DNA of 11,914 bases from Actinomycetota bacterium (GCA_009699165.1 WLOR01000045.1:1-11914), one strand, 5' to 3'. Shown: positions 1 through 7,675, counted from the stretch's first letter. Program-made: numbers and translations. Notes: generated by a model from the letters alone, not told the origin.

Positions 1-775
1 CATTGACCGTAGTTGCGCCATCCAAATATTTAGCTTCAAAATCATAAAATTCAAACTTACTATCGATCACAATTTCACCGACTACTGAAGCAGTGAGCGT
101 CCCGTTGTTTTCAAGGACTGCGCATTCAATCTCGCGCCCATCAATAGCTTTTTCAATCATCACCTTTCGATCAAAGGTGAATGCATCGTGCAAAGCTGCT
201 TCTAACTCTTGCAGCGATTTAACCTTATGCGTGCCTCGGCTTGAACCGCCGCGAGCAGGTTTTACAAAGGATGGGTAGGAGGTTTCATCTATTTTTGAGC
301 GCCAATCATTTTTTGTGACTGTCACGCCATCGGCAACATGTATGCCAGCTGCTGAAAAAATAATCTTGGAGAAAGACTTATCCATCGCCGCCGCCGATGC
401 CATCACACCACTGCCGACATATGGGATGTTGGCAGTTTCTAGAAAGCCCTGAATCGTTCCATCTTCACCGTATGGGCCGTGTAAGACCGGGAAAACAACA
501 TCAATCTCTAACTGCTTGCCATTAACCGAGAAACCGTGAGCATCGGCAACTATCGCAGTGGCATTTTCATCCACTGTTGGAAGTTGACCATCAATAATCG
601 ATAGTGGGTAGTCCTTTGGAAGCAGAACCCAGTTGCCAGCTTTAGTAATTCCGATGACTATGACATCAAAAATCGCTGAATCTAAACCGCTAAGAACTCC
701 CCCAGCCGATAAGCATGAAATCTCGTGTTCACTGCTTCGCCCACCACAGATAACTGCAACAGTTTTTTTACTCAT
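1..775 (-). CDS. ddl: D-alanine--D-alanine ligase, 3' end cut off by the window edge
   Basis: ATP-dependent cytoplasmic ligase that joins two D-alanines for the peptidoglycan stem peptide. 258 codons are visible from the ATG at 775-773; the C-terminal part of the ATP-grasp domain lies outside the window. Visible motifs: the N-terminal block CGGRSSEHE (residues 10-18, with Glu16 matching E. coli DdlB Glu15), HGPYGEDGT at 99-107, the ATP-grasp block GSGVMASAAAMDK at 121-133, FVKPARGGSSRG in the second third, and the omega-loop segment FYDFEAKY at 243-250. The loop ends Lys249-Tyr250. From family knowledge, Tyr at this place goes with D-Ala-D-Ala (vancomycin-sensitive) ligases and Phe with D-Ala-D-lactate ligases. 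The ATG overlaps the gpsA stop by 4 bp (ATGA), so translation is probably coupled. Family identity is clear. Confidence 0.96.
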   Translation of the reverse strand, partial: MSKKTVAVICGGRSSEHEISCLSAGGVLSGLDSAIFDVIVIGITKAGNWVLLPKDYPLSIIDGQLPTVDENATAIVADAHGFSVNGKQLEIDVVFPVLHGPYGEDGTIQGFLETANIPYVGSGVMASAAAMDKSFSKIIFSAAGIHVADGVTVTKNDWRSKIDETSYPSFVKPARGGSSRGTHKVKSLQELEAALHDAFTFDRKVMIEKAIDGREIECAVLENNGTLTASVVGEIVIDSKFEFYDFEAKYLDGATTVN

Positions 776-1773
776 CGAATGAAATTCTCTCCACGAGTTG
801 TAATCTCCATCAATCGATCAAATGCCGCCATAGGAGTAAGGATGCCAGAACATACATCGGCTACGGCTTCAATGACAGGAACTTCAATCCCTACGCTTTT
901 TGCTATCTGAACGACAGCGCTGGATGAGGCTACGCCTTCTACGGTTTTGGCAACTTGTTCGCGCGCCGTAGCCATCGAGCCAGAGCGACCCAAAACTTCA
1001 CCAAAGGTCCGGTTGCGAGAAAGAGGAGATCCGCAGCTGGCAACTAAATCACCCATTCCGGCTAACCCTGCTGCGCTCAGGGGATCCGCGCCATGCGCTG
1101 CCGACAGACGTGCGACCTCATTAAGGCCACGAGTAATAACCATGGCTTGCGTGTTTTCACCAAATCCCATTCCGATAGACATACCGACAGCCAAAGCGAT
1201 GATTGATTTAATCGCACCTGCGAATTCGCATCCCAAGATATCTGTCGATGTGTACACACGGTAATACGGTGTAGCAAAAAGCTTGACTACTTTTTCAGCG
1301 ACAATCATTGTGTGAGCCGCAACGACTGCACCTGCGGGTTGTCGCAGAATTAATTCATTTGCCAAATTAGGTCCAGTAATTACTGCGACGTTATCTGTTG
1401 ACATAACATCTTCGATAATCTGCGACATACGTAACTGTGTTGAGACTTCAATGCCCTTGAGGGTACTTATATACAGAGCATTGGGCGCAGCAAGAGCTTT
1501 CCAGGAGTTGAGATTCTCTCGCAAAGACTGCGCTGGCACTGCTAAAACATAAATCGAGGAGTACGAAAAGGCTTCTTCAAGGTTAGATGTCGCATTTATT
1601 CCATTTGGTAAAACACTGCTATCTAAGTACTTCGAGTTTGTTCGGTTGTTATTGATTTCATCGACAACGCTTTGATTGCGACCCCACATTAAAACGTGAT
1701 TGCCGGCATCGGATAAGACCTGGGCCATGGTGCTTCCCCACTGCCCTGTGCCAAAAACAGTGACCTTACTCAT
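772..1773 (-). CDS. gpsA: NAD(P)+-dependent glycerol-3-phosphate dehydrogenase
   Basis: Cytoplasmic enzyme reducing dihydroxyacetone phosphate to sn-glycerol-3-phosphate, the backbone for phospholipid synthesis. The 333-residue length is normal. The Rossmann nucleotide-binding loop GTGQWGS is at 8-14, LKGIE at 105-109, GPNLANE at 134-140 (the family more often has GPSFA), the catalytic Lys is K189 in CEFAGAIKS, and GLAGMGDLVASC plus SRNR (to R255) form the substrate-binding part of the C-terminal helical domain. The gene sits between plsC and ddl with ATGA overlaps at both ends. There is no good Shine-Dalgarno sequence before the ATG, only a purine-rich AAAAAGAAG stretch, so translation probably depends on coupling to plsC. 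Being next to the acyltransferase that acts later in the same lipid pathway supports the call. Confidence 0.96.
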   Translation of the reverse strand: MSKVTVFGTGQWGSTMAQVLSDAGNHVLMWGRNQSVVDEINNNRTNSKYLDSSVLPNGINATSNLEEAFSYSSIYVLAVPAQSLRENLNSWKALAAPNALYISTLKGIEVSTQLRMSQIIEDVMSTDNVAVITGPNLANELILRQPAGAVVAAHTMIVAEKVVKLFATPYYRVYTSTDILGCEFAGAIKSIIALAVGMSIGMGFGENTQAMVITRGLNEVARLSAAHGADPLSAAGLAGMGDLVASCGSPLSRNRTFGEVLGRSGSMATAREQVAKTVEGVASSSAVVQIAKSVGIEVPVIEAVADVCSGILTPMAAFDRLMEITTRGENFIR

Positions 1774-2546
1774 CGCTTCTTTTTGAAGTTTCCGGTTCGA
1801 GGTAAGTCTGAAGTGTGCGGATCAAATATCTCTATTGGACGTTTTTCACCACGGAGCTCTTCTAATAAATCCGTGATTGCACGCATGACAAATGCTGTTG
1901 CTTCGATGAGGGCAGCAGGATCGTTTTCTTTTCCATACCAAGGAGAAAGATCCAATGGCGCACCTGCAAGAATCTTGATTGGTGTTCGGGGGAAAAACTT
2001 AATCTTCTTTTCATAGGTTGGCATAACAATCTGTGAACCCCACTGAGCGATAGGAATCACGGGAGTCTTTGTGGTAATCGCAAGACGAGCAAGGCCCGTT
2101 TTAGCCACCATCGGCCACCCATTGGGATCGCGAGTCAATGTTCCCTCTGGATATACACCGAGAAGATGTCCGGCTTGCAGAGTCTTCACTGCATGTTCTA
2201 GCGCCTTTGCCGCATCTTTTCCTTCGCGGACAACTGGAATCTGTCCTGCGGCTAAGACAATTTTCCCAATGACTGGAACTTTAAAGACGCCCTCTTTACC
2301 AATATATCGGGGCGCTCGGCCGCTTCGATATAGAAAGTGAGTAAAAAATAAAACATCTAAGTATGAAACATGATTACTGGCGACAATTATCTTGCCTGTG
2401 CTTGGAATATTTTCAGCCCCGCGCCACTGTTTTTTGCCGACTAGATTGAGAAGTGGAATTACGACGGTTGTACCGATCTTAAAGGCCCAATTGGTACCTA
2501 ATGGTTTTCCGGTCGGTGGAGCATAAGAGACCTTGTACTCCGTCAT
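1770..2546 (-). CDS. plsC: 1-acyl-sn-glycerol-3-phosphate acyltransferase (PlsC family)
   Basis: Membrane-associated acyltransferase expected to add the second acyl chain to lysophosphatidic acid. The 258 residues carry the family catalytic HX4D motif as NHVSYLD (His59, Asp64) and the phosphate-binding motif YPEGT (132-136, Glu134). A hydrophobic stretch around residues 22-36 could associate with the membrane. The C-terminus is strongly basic (FKKKR), encoded across the overlap with gpsA. It is the first gene of the plsC-gpsA-ddl group, immediately after the hup terminator. There is no ribosome binding site before the ATG, but a TAACAT -10-like box ends exactly six bases upstream, which suggests a leaderless transcript. 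The exact acyl acceptor cannot be read from the sequence; related actinobacterial proteins include other glycerolipid acyltransferases. Confidence 0.9.
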   Translation of the reverse strand: MTEYKVSYAPPTGKPLGTNWAFKIGTTVVIPLLNLVGKKQWRGAENIPSTGKIIVASNHVSYLDVLFFTHFLYRSGRAPRYIGKEGVFKVPVIGKIVLAAGQIPVVREGKDAAKALEHAVKTLQAGHLLGVYPEGTLTRDPNGWPMVAKTGLARLAITTKTPVIPIAQWGSQIVMPTYEKKIKFFPRTPIKILAGAPLDLSPWYGKENDPAALIEATAFVMRAITDLLEELRGEKRPIEIFDPHTSDLPRTGNFKKKR

Positions 2547-2552
2547 AGGTCA

Positions 2553-2558
2553 ATGTTA
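2553..2558 (-). promoter_or_regulatory. Candidate -10 box of a leaderless plsC transcript
   Basis: On the minus strand TAACAT occupies 2558-2553 and is followed by six bases and then the plsC ATG at 2546. This places the expected +1 on the A of the start codon. No Shine-Dalgarno sequence is present. A -35 box is not convincing. The same geometry is seen at the IclR-family gene at 5396. Confidence 0.5.
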
Positions 2559-2564
2559 GTGCGT

Positions 2565-2600
2565 AGAAATAGAAAACGGGGCTAGCCTTAGCCAGCCCCG
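2565..2600 (-). terminator. Intrinsic terminator downstream of hup
   Basis: Read on the minus strand, the stem CGGGGCTGGC / GCTAGCCCCG (one G-U pair, loop TAAG) spans 2600-2577. The U-rich tail TTTTCTATTTCT follows at 2576-2565. It lies 27 bases after the hup stop codon and 31 bases before the plsC start, so it insulates abundant hup transcription from the lipid and cell-wall cluster. Confidence 0.9.
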
Positions 2601-2627
2601 CCTCCTTAAATAAAGAGTTAAAAAGAA

Positions 2628-3107
2628 TTACTTCTTCTTAGCCTTCTTTACAACCTTCTTTGCAGCAGGCTTCTTAGCCGCTGGCTTCTTTGCAACAGCC
2701 TTCTTAGCCGCTGGCTTCTTTGCTGCAACCTTCTTGGCTGGAGCTTTCTTAGCTGCCTTCTTAGCGACTGGCTTTGCTACTGCCTTAACAACTGGCTTTG
2801 GTTCTGGCTTTGGAGCTGGTCCAAGCTTGCGCTCACCTGAGATGACATCTTTCAAGCCCTTTGCAGGCAAGAAGCGAGCCTTCTTTGAAGCCTTAATCTT
2901 GATTGTCTCGCCAGTAAATGGGTTGCGTCCCATACGTGCCTTGCGATCAACCTTCTTGAACTTGCCGAAATCGTTAATCATGACGTCTTCGCCCTTGTTA
3001 AGTGTGCGAACGATTGTGTCAAAAACGATATCTACAGCGTGTGCTGCTTCCTTCTTGCTGTCGTTGAAGTGTGGTGCCAACGCCGCAATGAATTGGGCCT
3101 TATTCAT
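2628..3107 (-). CDS. hup: DNA-binding protein HU with lysine-rich C-terminal tail
   Basis: Nucleoid-associated protein that bends and compacts DNA, and as an actinobacterial long HU probably also binds through its tail. Residues 1-95 form a complete HU fold: the N-terminal dimerisation helices (MNKAQFIAAL onward) and the beta-arm signature GKFKKVDRKARMGRNPFTGE at 48-67 with the intercalating Pro in RNP (61-63). Residues about 97-159 are a low-complexity tail of Lys, Ala and Pro with KKPAAKK units, like the eukaryotic-H1-like tails of mycobacterial HupB and Streptomyces HupS. The start has a good ribosome binding site, AAGGGG, six bases before the ATG. The gene lies downstream of leuCD, as in Mycobacterium tuberculosis, and is followed by a strong terminator. 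Confidence 0.97.
   Translation of the reverse strand: MNKAQFIAALAPHFNDSKKEAAHAVDIVFDTIVRTLNKGEDVMINDFGKFKKVDRKARMGRNPFTGETIKIKASKKARFLPAKGLKDVISGERKLGPAPKPEPKPVVKAVAKPVAKKAAKKAPAKKVAAKKPAAKKAVAKKPAAKKPAAKKVVKKAKKK
2671..2730. repeat. Tandem 30-bp repeat inside the hup tail
   Basis: Two adjacent 30-bp units (2671-2700 and 2701-2730) share their first 23 bases exactly and differ only in the last seven. On the minus strand they encode the decapeptides AVAKKPAAKK and VAAKKPAAKK. Shorter, diverged KKxA units flank them. The near-identity at the DNA level suggests recent unit duplication by slippage, so copy number may vary between strains. Confidence 0.85.
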
Positions 3108-3333
3108 TGAAATCCCCTTATTTACGCGTAAATGTTAAGCAACTGCTTAACGTGTTCTTAAACTTACGCGCACATGTGCTTTGAAGGTGCTATTAACGCA
3201 GGCGTGTCGCATTTTTATTTTTTCGATTTTCATCAAAAAACCTATGTAATACACTCATAAAACCCTCAATCAAACCTTTAGGGTTAAATATATCGAGGCA
3301 CTAGAGCGCAAAAAAGCAGTGATTTACGCCTGT
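3108..3333 (-). promoter_or_regulatory. hup upstream region with two palindromes
   Basis: This 226-bp gap between leuD and hup holds no gene. Nearest hup, directly upstream of its ribosome binding site, are a perfect 12-bp palindrome TTTACGCGTAAA (3121-3132) and a palindrome GTTAAGCA-AC-TGCTTAAC (3134-3151, 8-bp arms). A third, GCACATGTGC, lies at about 3170-3179. They can be operators in DNA or hairpins in the hup leader. TAACAT inside the second palindrome, and TAAGTT/TAAGAA upstream of it, are possible -10 boxes, but no clear -35 was found. The distal half is A/T-rich and contains the weak terminator described separately. Confidence 0.45.
3257..3285 (-). terminator. Weak candidate terminator after leuD
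   Basis: On the minus strand AACCCT (3285-3280) can pair with AGGGTT (3266-3261), and the run TTTTAT covers the end of the stem. The loop is 13 bases and the stem only six, so termination would be partial at best and leuCD transcripts may read into hup. Confidence 0.3.
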
Positions 3334-3933
3334 TTAGCCCTTTATTGGAAGAGTTAATGGCTTGTGTGGTGGTCGGCTTTTTTCAAAAGAATCGATGAAG
3401 TCAGCGTTTTTAACAGTTAATCCGATGTCATCTAGGCCCTCCATTAGACGCCAGCGGGTGTAATCATCAATAGCAAAATTACAAACAACCGAATTGTATG
3501 AAACCGTGCGGTTTTCCAAATTAACAGTTATCTGCGTACTTGGTTCAGCTTCGATGGCTGCCCAAATCGCCTCGACCTCACTTTGATCAAGGATGACTGT
3601 TAACAGACCACCTTTTAATGAGTTCCCTCGGAAAATATCGGCGAAGCGGCTAGAGATGACCACTTTAAATCCATAGTTCTGCAACGCCCACACTGCATGT
3701 TCGCGCGATGAACCGGTACCAAAGTCAACGCCTGCGACAAGAACTGTGGCAGCTTTATACGCTGGTTGATTGAGAACAAACTCAGGATCATTTCGCCAAG
3801 CGGCAAATAATCCATCTTCGAAACCACTTCGGGTTACACGCTTTAAGTAAACCGCAGGGATGATTTGATCGGTATCGACATTACTGCGACGAAGTGGGAC
3901 TGCGCTACCTGTGTGAGTGATGAACTTATCCAT
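3334..3933 (-). CDS. leuD: 3-isopropylmalate dehydratase small subunit
   Basis: Small subunit of isopropylmalate isomerase, which with LeuC interconverts 2- and 3-isopropylmalate in leucine biosynthesis. The 199-residue length is standard. Family motifs are NVDTDQIIP at 18-26 and [11 protein letters not shown] at 70-80, the latter contributing substrate-binding residues to the swivelling domain, followed by [16 protein letters not shown]. The start lies 15 bases after the leuC stop; the leuC TAA is itself part of the ribosome binding site (TAAGGGAG). The two subunits are therefore made from one transcript. Confidence 0.97.
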   Translation of the reverse strand: MDKFITHTGSAVPLRRSNVDTDQIIPAVYLKRVTRSGFEDGLFAAWRNDPEFVLNQPAYKAATVLVAGVDFGTGSSREHAVWALQNYGFKVVISSRFADIFRGNSLKGGLLTVILDQSEVEAIWAAIEAEPSTQITVNLENRTVSYNSVVCNFAIDDYTRWRLMEGLDDIGLTVKNADFIDSFEKSRPPHKPLTLPIKG

Positions 3934-3948
3934 TGTAACTATGCTCCC

Positions 3949-5340
3949 TTACAAATCTGCCGGTGATGAAAGTGTTCCACGCAATGCTGTTGCCGCAGCA
4001 ACTAGTGGGCTCACTAAGTGAGTACGTCCACCTTTACCTTGTCGGCCTTCGAAGTTTCTATTCGATGTTGATGCCGAGCGCTCTCCCACTGCTAATTGAT
4101 CTGGATTCATTCCAAGACACATTGAGCAACCAGCATTTCGCCATTCTGCACCTGCATCAATGAATACTTTGTCTAAGCCTTCAGCCTCTGCCTCTAGGCG
4201 CACACGTGCAGAGCCTGGAACTACCAACATGCGAAGTGTTGATGCAATTTTCTTACCCTTTACAACTTCAGCTGCAGCGCGTAAATCTTCAATGCGTCCG
4301 TTGGTGCAAGAGCCCAAGAAAACAGTGTCAATGGCTATCTTTTTAAGCGGCGTGCCAGCTTCAAGACCCATGTATACAAGTGCGCGCTCTGCAGCGCCGC
4401 GAGCCTCTTCATCTGCAATATCGGCAGGGTTAGGTACATTTGAATTAAGCGAAGCACCTTGGGCTGGATTAGTCCCCCACGTTACAAATGGCTCTAGGTC
4501 ATCTGCGTTGAGATCGATCTCAACATCAAATATTGCATCTTGATCCGTAAATAAAGTCTTCCAATATGAAACGGCTTGATCAAAATTTGCAGGAGCATGT
4601 GGCTTGCCTGCGATGTAATCAAAAGTAGTTTGATCGGGGGCGATGAGCCCAGCACGTGCACCAGCTTCAATCGACATGTTGCAAACTGTCATTCGAGACT
4701 CCATCGAGAGCGCTCTAATTGCACTTCCACGATATTCAATGACATAACCTTGGCCGCCGCCAGTACCAATCTTTGCAATTATCGCAAGAATAATATCTTT
4801 GGAGGTCACACCCGGCTTTAAATCTCCTTCTACGTTAATAGCCATAGTCTTTGGTCGCGCTAGTGGCAACGTCTGAGTGGCAAGCACATGTTCGACTTCT
4901 GATGTACCGATTCCAAAAGCGAGTGCACCAAAGGCGCCATGCGTTGATGTATGTGAATCACCGCAGACAATTGTCATACCCGGCTGTGTAAGTCCAAGCT
5001 GAGGTCCCACAACATGTACGACGCCTTGATCTTTATCGCCAAGTGAGTGGATACGGACGCCAAATTCAGCACAATTTGCACGCAAGGTGTCTACCTGTAG
5101 TTTTGAGACTGGATCGGCGATTGGCTTATCAATATTTTGTGTAGGTACGTTGTGATCTTCCGTTGCAATAGTTAGGTCAGGTCGACGCACCGCACGCCCA
5201 GCAAGGCGAAGGCCATCAAATGCTTGCGGACTAGTTACTTCGTGAATTAAATGTAGATCGATATACAAAAGATCTGGCTCGCCACTTGCCGAACGCACAA
5301 CATGCTCAGCCCAAATTTTTTCCGCCAACGTCTTAGCCAT
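3949..5340 (-). CDS. leuC: 3-isopropylmalate dehydratase large subunit
   Basis: Aconitase-family catalytic subunit for the second step of leucine biosynthesis. The 463 residues include [19 protein letters not shown] (125-143), and the three [4Fe-4S] ligands are visible: Cys345 in GSCTNGR and Cys405 and Cys408 in AGCSMCLG. The C-terminal segment RNFEGRQG, typical of the family, follows. GAGGAG nine bases upstream of the ATG is a convincing ribosome binding site. The gene is divergent from an NdgR/LtbR-type regulator. In Streptomyces and Corynebacterium, relatives of that regulator control leuCD, so control by the neighbour is the obvious expectation. No leader peptide or T-box fits in the 55-bp gap. 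Confidence 0.98.
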   Translation of the reverse strand: MAKTLAEKIWAEHVVRSASGEPDLLYIDLHLIHEVTSPQAFDGLRLAGRAVRRPDLTIATEDHNVPTQNIDKPIADPVSKLQVDTLRANCAEFGVRIHSLGDKDQGVVHVVGPQLGLTQPGMTIVCGDSHTSTHGAFGALAFGIGTSEVEHVLATQTLPLARPKTMAINVEGDLKPGVTSKDIILAIIAKIGTGGGQGYVIEYRGSAIRALSMESRMTVCNMSIEAGARAGLIAPDQTTFDYIAGKPHAPANFDQAVSYWKTLFTDQDAIFDVEIDLNADDLEPFVTWGTNPAQGASLNSNVPNPADIADEEARGAAERALVYMGLEAGTPLKKIAIDTVFLGSCTNGRIEDLRAAAEVVKGKKIASTLRMLVVPGSARVRLEAEAEGLDKVFIDAGAEWRNAGCSMCLGMNPDQLAVGERSASTSNRNFEGRQGKGGRTHLVSPLVAAATALRGTLSSPADL

Positions 5341-5359
5341 TTATCCCTGCTCCTCAATC

Positions 5360-5395
5360 TTGCTGTATCACATAGTGGGATGCTAATATCACCCT
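5360..5395 (+). promoter_or_regulatory. Extended -10 promoter of the leaderless IclR-family gene
   Basis: TGCTAATAT gives an extended -10 (TG plus TAATAT at 5384-5389, five of six consensus bases). A partial -35 TTGCTG at 5360-5365 is 18 bases upstream. Six bases after the -10 box comes the ATG at 5396, so transcription should begin on the start codon. No Shine-Dalgarno sequence precedes this ATG, consistent with a leaderless message. Confidence 0.65.
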
Positions 5396-5398
5396 ATG
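5371..5398. promoter_or_regulatory. Candidate NdgR/LtbR operator between leuC and its regulator
   Basis: An imperfect inverted repeat with 11-base arms, CATAGTGGGAT (5371-5381) and ATCACCCTATG (5388-5398), matches at 9 of 11 paired positions around a GCTAAT spacer. It covers the -10 box and start codon of the regulator gene and sits just upstream of leuC. A protein bound here could repress its own gene and act on leuCD at once. The operator function is inferred from position and symmetry. Confidence 0.5.
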
Positions 5399-6112
5399 GT
5401 CAGAAAGAGTAGCGGAGTTGGCGTATTAGATAAAGCCGTGGCGATTTTAAGCACGCTTGAGGCCGGTCCACACTCTTTAGCCGAACTCGTGGCTGCCACC
5501 GGTATCGCCCGCCCAACTGCCCACCGTTTAGCCGTTGCCCTCGAGTTCCACCGTTTAGTCACGCGTGATTTATCTGGCCGCTTCACGATTGGTACACGTA
5601 ACGCCGAACTAGGCGCAGCCGCCGGGGAGGATCGTCTACTCGCAGCCTCTGGCCCTGCACTTGCCGCCTTGCGCGATGCAACTGGCGAGAGTGCTCAGTT
5701 ATACAAACGCCAAGGTGATTTACGAATCTGTGTTGCCGTTGCAGAACGCTTATCTGGTCTACGCGACTCCGTGCCTGTAGGAAGTGCACTCACAATGGCA
5801 GCGGGATCTGCGGCACAGATTTTATTAGCATGGGAAGACAGCGAAAAAATTCATCGCGGTTTGGTTAACGCTCGCTTTACTGCCGCGCAGTTAGCTGCCG
5901 ATCGCCGTCGTGGTTGGGCGCAGTCTGTTGGAGAGCGCGAAGCAGGAGTTACATCGGTCTCTGCGCCAGTTAAAGCACCTAATGGAAAAGTTATCGCTGC
6001 AGTAAGTATTAGCGGACCAATAGAGCGATTAGGTCGCCAACCTGGCCGCATTCACGCTGCAGCTGTAGTCGCTACCGCTGCTCGCTTGAGTGAATATCTA
6101 GCTCGCGAATAA
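5396..6112 (+). CDS. ndgR: IclR-family transcriptional regulator, NdgR/LtbR type
   Basis: DNA-binding regulator of amino-acid metabolism, expected to control the divergent leuCD genes. Of 238 residues, 8-65 form the winged helix-turn-helix (recognition helix around ARPTAHRLAVALE, 38-50). About 76-238 form the IclR effector domain, with the conserved stretches AGSAAQILLAW (136-146) and GWAQSVGEREAGVTSVSAPV (173-192). Resemblance to the Streptomyces NdgR / Corynebacterium LtbR branch is strong across the whole length, and the leuC-facing position is the same. The ATG at 5396 is preferred because the family N-terminus begins right there and the promoter is leaderless. The last 41 bases overlap the convergent recX end. 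The effector ligand cannot be read from the sequence. Confidence 0.93.
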   Translation: MVRKSSGVGVLDKAVAILSTLEAGPHSLAELVAATGIARPTAHRLAVALEFHRLVTRDLSGRFTIGTRNAELGAAAGEDRLLAASGPALAALRDATGESAQLYKRQGDLRICVAVAERLSGLRDSVPVGSALTMAAGSAAQILLAWEDSEKIHRGLVNARFTAAQLAADRRRGWAQSVGEREAGVTSVSAPVKAPNGKVIAAVSISGPIERLGRQPGRIHAAAVVATAARLSEYLARE

Positions 6113-6581
6113 CGCGACCTATCACGCCAAATCCAAATCCTTTACGTTGAAGCAGAGATTGAATACGACGTATCTGAACATCGGCCTCTAATCGTGACAT
6201 CGTTGCGTACTTCTTCATGGCAAGTGAAAACGCCATGCGGTACTCATCTTCGTCATCAATCTCATCAAGGGCATCATCGATAGAGTTTTGATCGACTCCC
6301 CTAGTGCGAAGCTCCCCTGCAATGATTCGCTTTGAGAGTTTCTTTGCATTATGTCGAGACTGAGTCCATGCTTTAGCAAACTCGGCATCGTTAATAAGAC
6401 CAGCCTCTTGCAGGCGAAAGATTACTGCCTTCGCGACGTCGTCCTCTATGCCGCGCTTTTTGAGATGAGCCAGGAGCTCACCCTTACTCTTGGCCCGCGT
6501 TACGAGAGCATTTAATGCAATCGTATGCGCGATTGAGTAAGGGTCAGCGTCCTGGTCAACCTTTGCAAACTCAAGGCTAAT
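6072..6581 (-). CDS. recX: Recombination regulator RecX, apparently with an ATT start
   Basis: Small alpha-helical protein that binds RecA filaments and modulates recombinase activity. The frame reads as a typical RecX: DPYSIAHTIALNALVTRAKS, then GELLAHLKKRGI, LQEAGLINDAEFAKAWTQSR, LRTRGVDQNSIDDAL and a C-terminal helical repeat ending at TAG (6074-6072). The reading frame opens after a TGA at 6590-6588. From there to beyond the first conserved helix there is no ATG, GTG or TTG. The ATT at 6581-6579 shares its first base with the recA TAA, has GAGG ten bases upstream, and gives 169 residues, a normal RecX length. The start is therefore inferred. A single base change from ATG, a sequencing error, or a frameshift out of recA are alternatives. 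The 3' end overlaps the convergent regulator gene by 41 bases. Confidence 0.9.
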   Translation of the reverse strand: MSLEFAKVDQDADPYSIAHTIALNALVTRAKSKGELLAHLKKRGIEDDVAKAVIFRLQEAGLINDAEFAKAWTQSRHNAKKLSKRIIAGELRTRGVDQNSIDDALDEIDDEDEYRMAFSLAMKKYATMSRLEADVQIRRIQSLLQRKGFGFGVIGRVIRELDIHSSEQR

Positions 6582-7675
6582 TAGAAATCAACCTCTGCTG
6601 TGGCCTCATCGATTGCGGCGATTAAGTCGGCATCAACGACGATAGGTACAAAGTGAGCGCGAATCTTAGTTTCAATCTCATTTGAGAGATCTGGGTTATC
6701 GAGCAGGAATGTACGTGCGTTCTCCTTGCCCTGACCCAACTGGTCGGCCTCATATGTGTACCAAGCGCCAGACTTTTTTACTACACCGATTTCAACGCCC
6801 ATATCAATGAGTGAGCCTTCACGTGAAATACCTGTGCCGTAAATTATGTCGAACTCGGCCTGCTTAAATGGAGGAGCCATCTTGTTCTTAACAACTTTAA
6901 CGCGAGTACGGTTACCAACTGCATCTTGACCATCTTTGAGGGTCTCAATGCGACGAATATCTAAGCGAACCGATGCGTAGAACTTCAAAGCCTTACCACC
7001 AGTAGTTGTCTCTGGGGAGCCAAAGAAGACACCGATCTTTTCACGCAACTGGTTAATAAAGATTGCAGTTGTCTTTGATTGATGAAGTGCGCCGGTAATT
7101 TTTCGAAGTGCCTGCGACATAAGTCGAGCTTGCAGACCCATATGCGAATCACCCATCTCGCCCTCGATCTCTGCACGTGGAACAAGAGCTGCAACTGAGT
7201 CGACGACAACTAGATCCAAGGCGCCGGAGCGAATCAACATATCCATAATCTCAAGTGCTTGTTCACCAGTATCTGGTTGAGAAACCAAAAGAGCGTCGAT
7301 ATCGACGCCGAGCTTCTTTGCATACTCTGCATCAAAGGCGTGCTCTGCATCGATGAAGGCGCAGATTCCGCCAGCTTTTTGTGCATTAGCAATTGCATGT
7401 AGCGTCAGAGTTGTCTTACCTGAAGACTCTGGTCCATAGATCTCTACAATACGTCCGCGAGGCAGACCACCGATACCAAGAGCGATGTCGAGTGCGATTG
7501 ATCCAGTTGGAATAACTTCAATAACTTGATTAGCACGATCAGACATCTTCATTACTGAGCCTTTACCAAATTGACGTTCGATCTGGGCTAGGGCTGTATC
7601 GAGCGCCTTTTGACGTTCGGTGGTTGCTTTTTCTGCTGCTGCATCGCTTGCTTTATTACTTTTTTCAGTAGCCAC
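6581..7675 (-). CDS. recA: Recombinase RecA
   Basis: ATP-dependent strand-exchange protein and co-protease that triggers LexA self-cleavage in the SOS response. Starting from GTG at 7675 the protein has 364 residues. The Walker A motif GPESSGKT is at 81-88, the catalytic Glu in EHAFD is E111, Walker B LVVVDS is at 155-160, loop L1 lies around GEMGDSHMG (172-180), NQLREKIG with Gln209 at 208-215, and loop L2 [12 protein letters not shown] follows. The C-terminus is acidic (DEATAEVDF). No intein interrupts the gene. The frame stays open for 84 more codons upstream. The GTG was chosen because GAAAGGA lies five bases before it, the protein from there matches the family N-terminus, and the upstream part contains the promoter and LexA box. 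recX follows with a one-base overlap. Confidence 0.98.
   Translation of the reverse strand: MATEKSNKASDAAAEKATTERQKALDTALAQIERQFGKGSVMKMSDRANQVIEVIPTGSIALDIALGIGGLPRGRIVEIYGPESSGKTTLTLHAIANAQKAGGICAFIDAEHAFDAEYAKKLGVDIDALLVSQPDTGEQALEIMDMLIRSGALDLVVVDSVAALVPRAEIEGEMGDSHMGLQARLMSQALRKITGALHQSKTTAIFINQLREKIGVFFGSPETTTGGKALKFYASVRLDIRRIETLKDGQDAVGNRTRVKVVKNKMAPPFKQAEFDIIYGTGISREGSLIDMGVEIGVVKKSGAWYTYEADQLGQGKENARTFLLDNPDLSNEIETKIRAHFVPIVVDADLIAAIDEATAEVDF

Noticed and set aside
3218..3240. A/T hairpin TTTTTT..GAT / ATC..AAAAAA as a terminator
   Set aside because: The stem is nearly all A-T with a bulge and no proper U-tail follows on the minus strand; probably just A/T-rich intergenic DNA.
5341..5395. 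Leucine attenuator or T-box leader for leuC
   Set aside because: Only 55 bases are available, with no leucine codon run, no T-box bulge sequence and no terminator.
6471..6473. CTG as the recX start
   Set aside because: It would delete the first conserved RecX helix (DPYSIAHTIALNAL onward).
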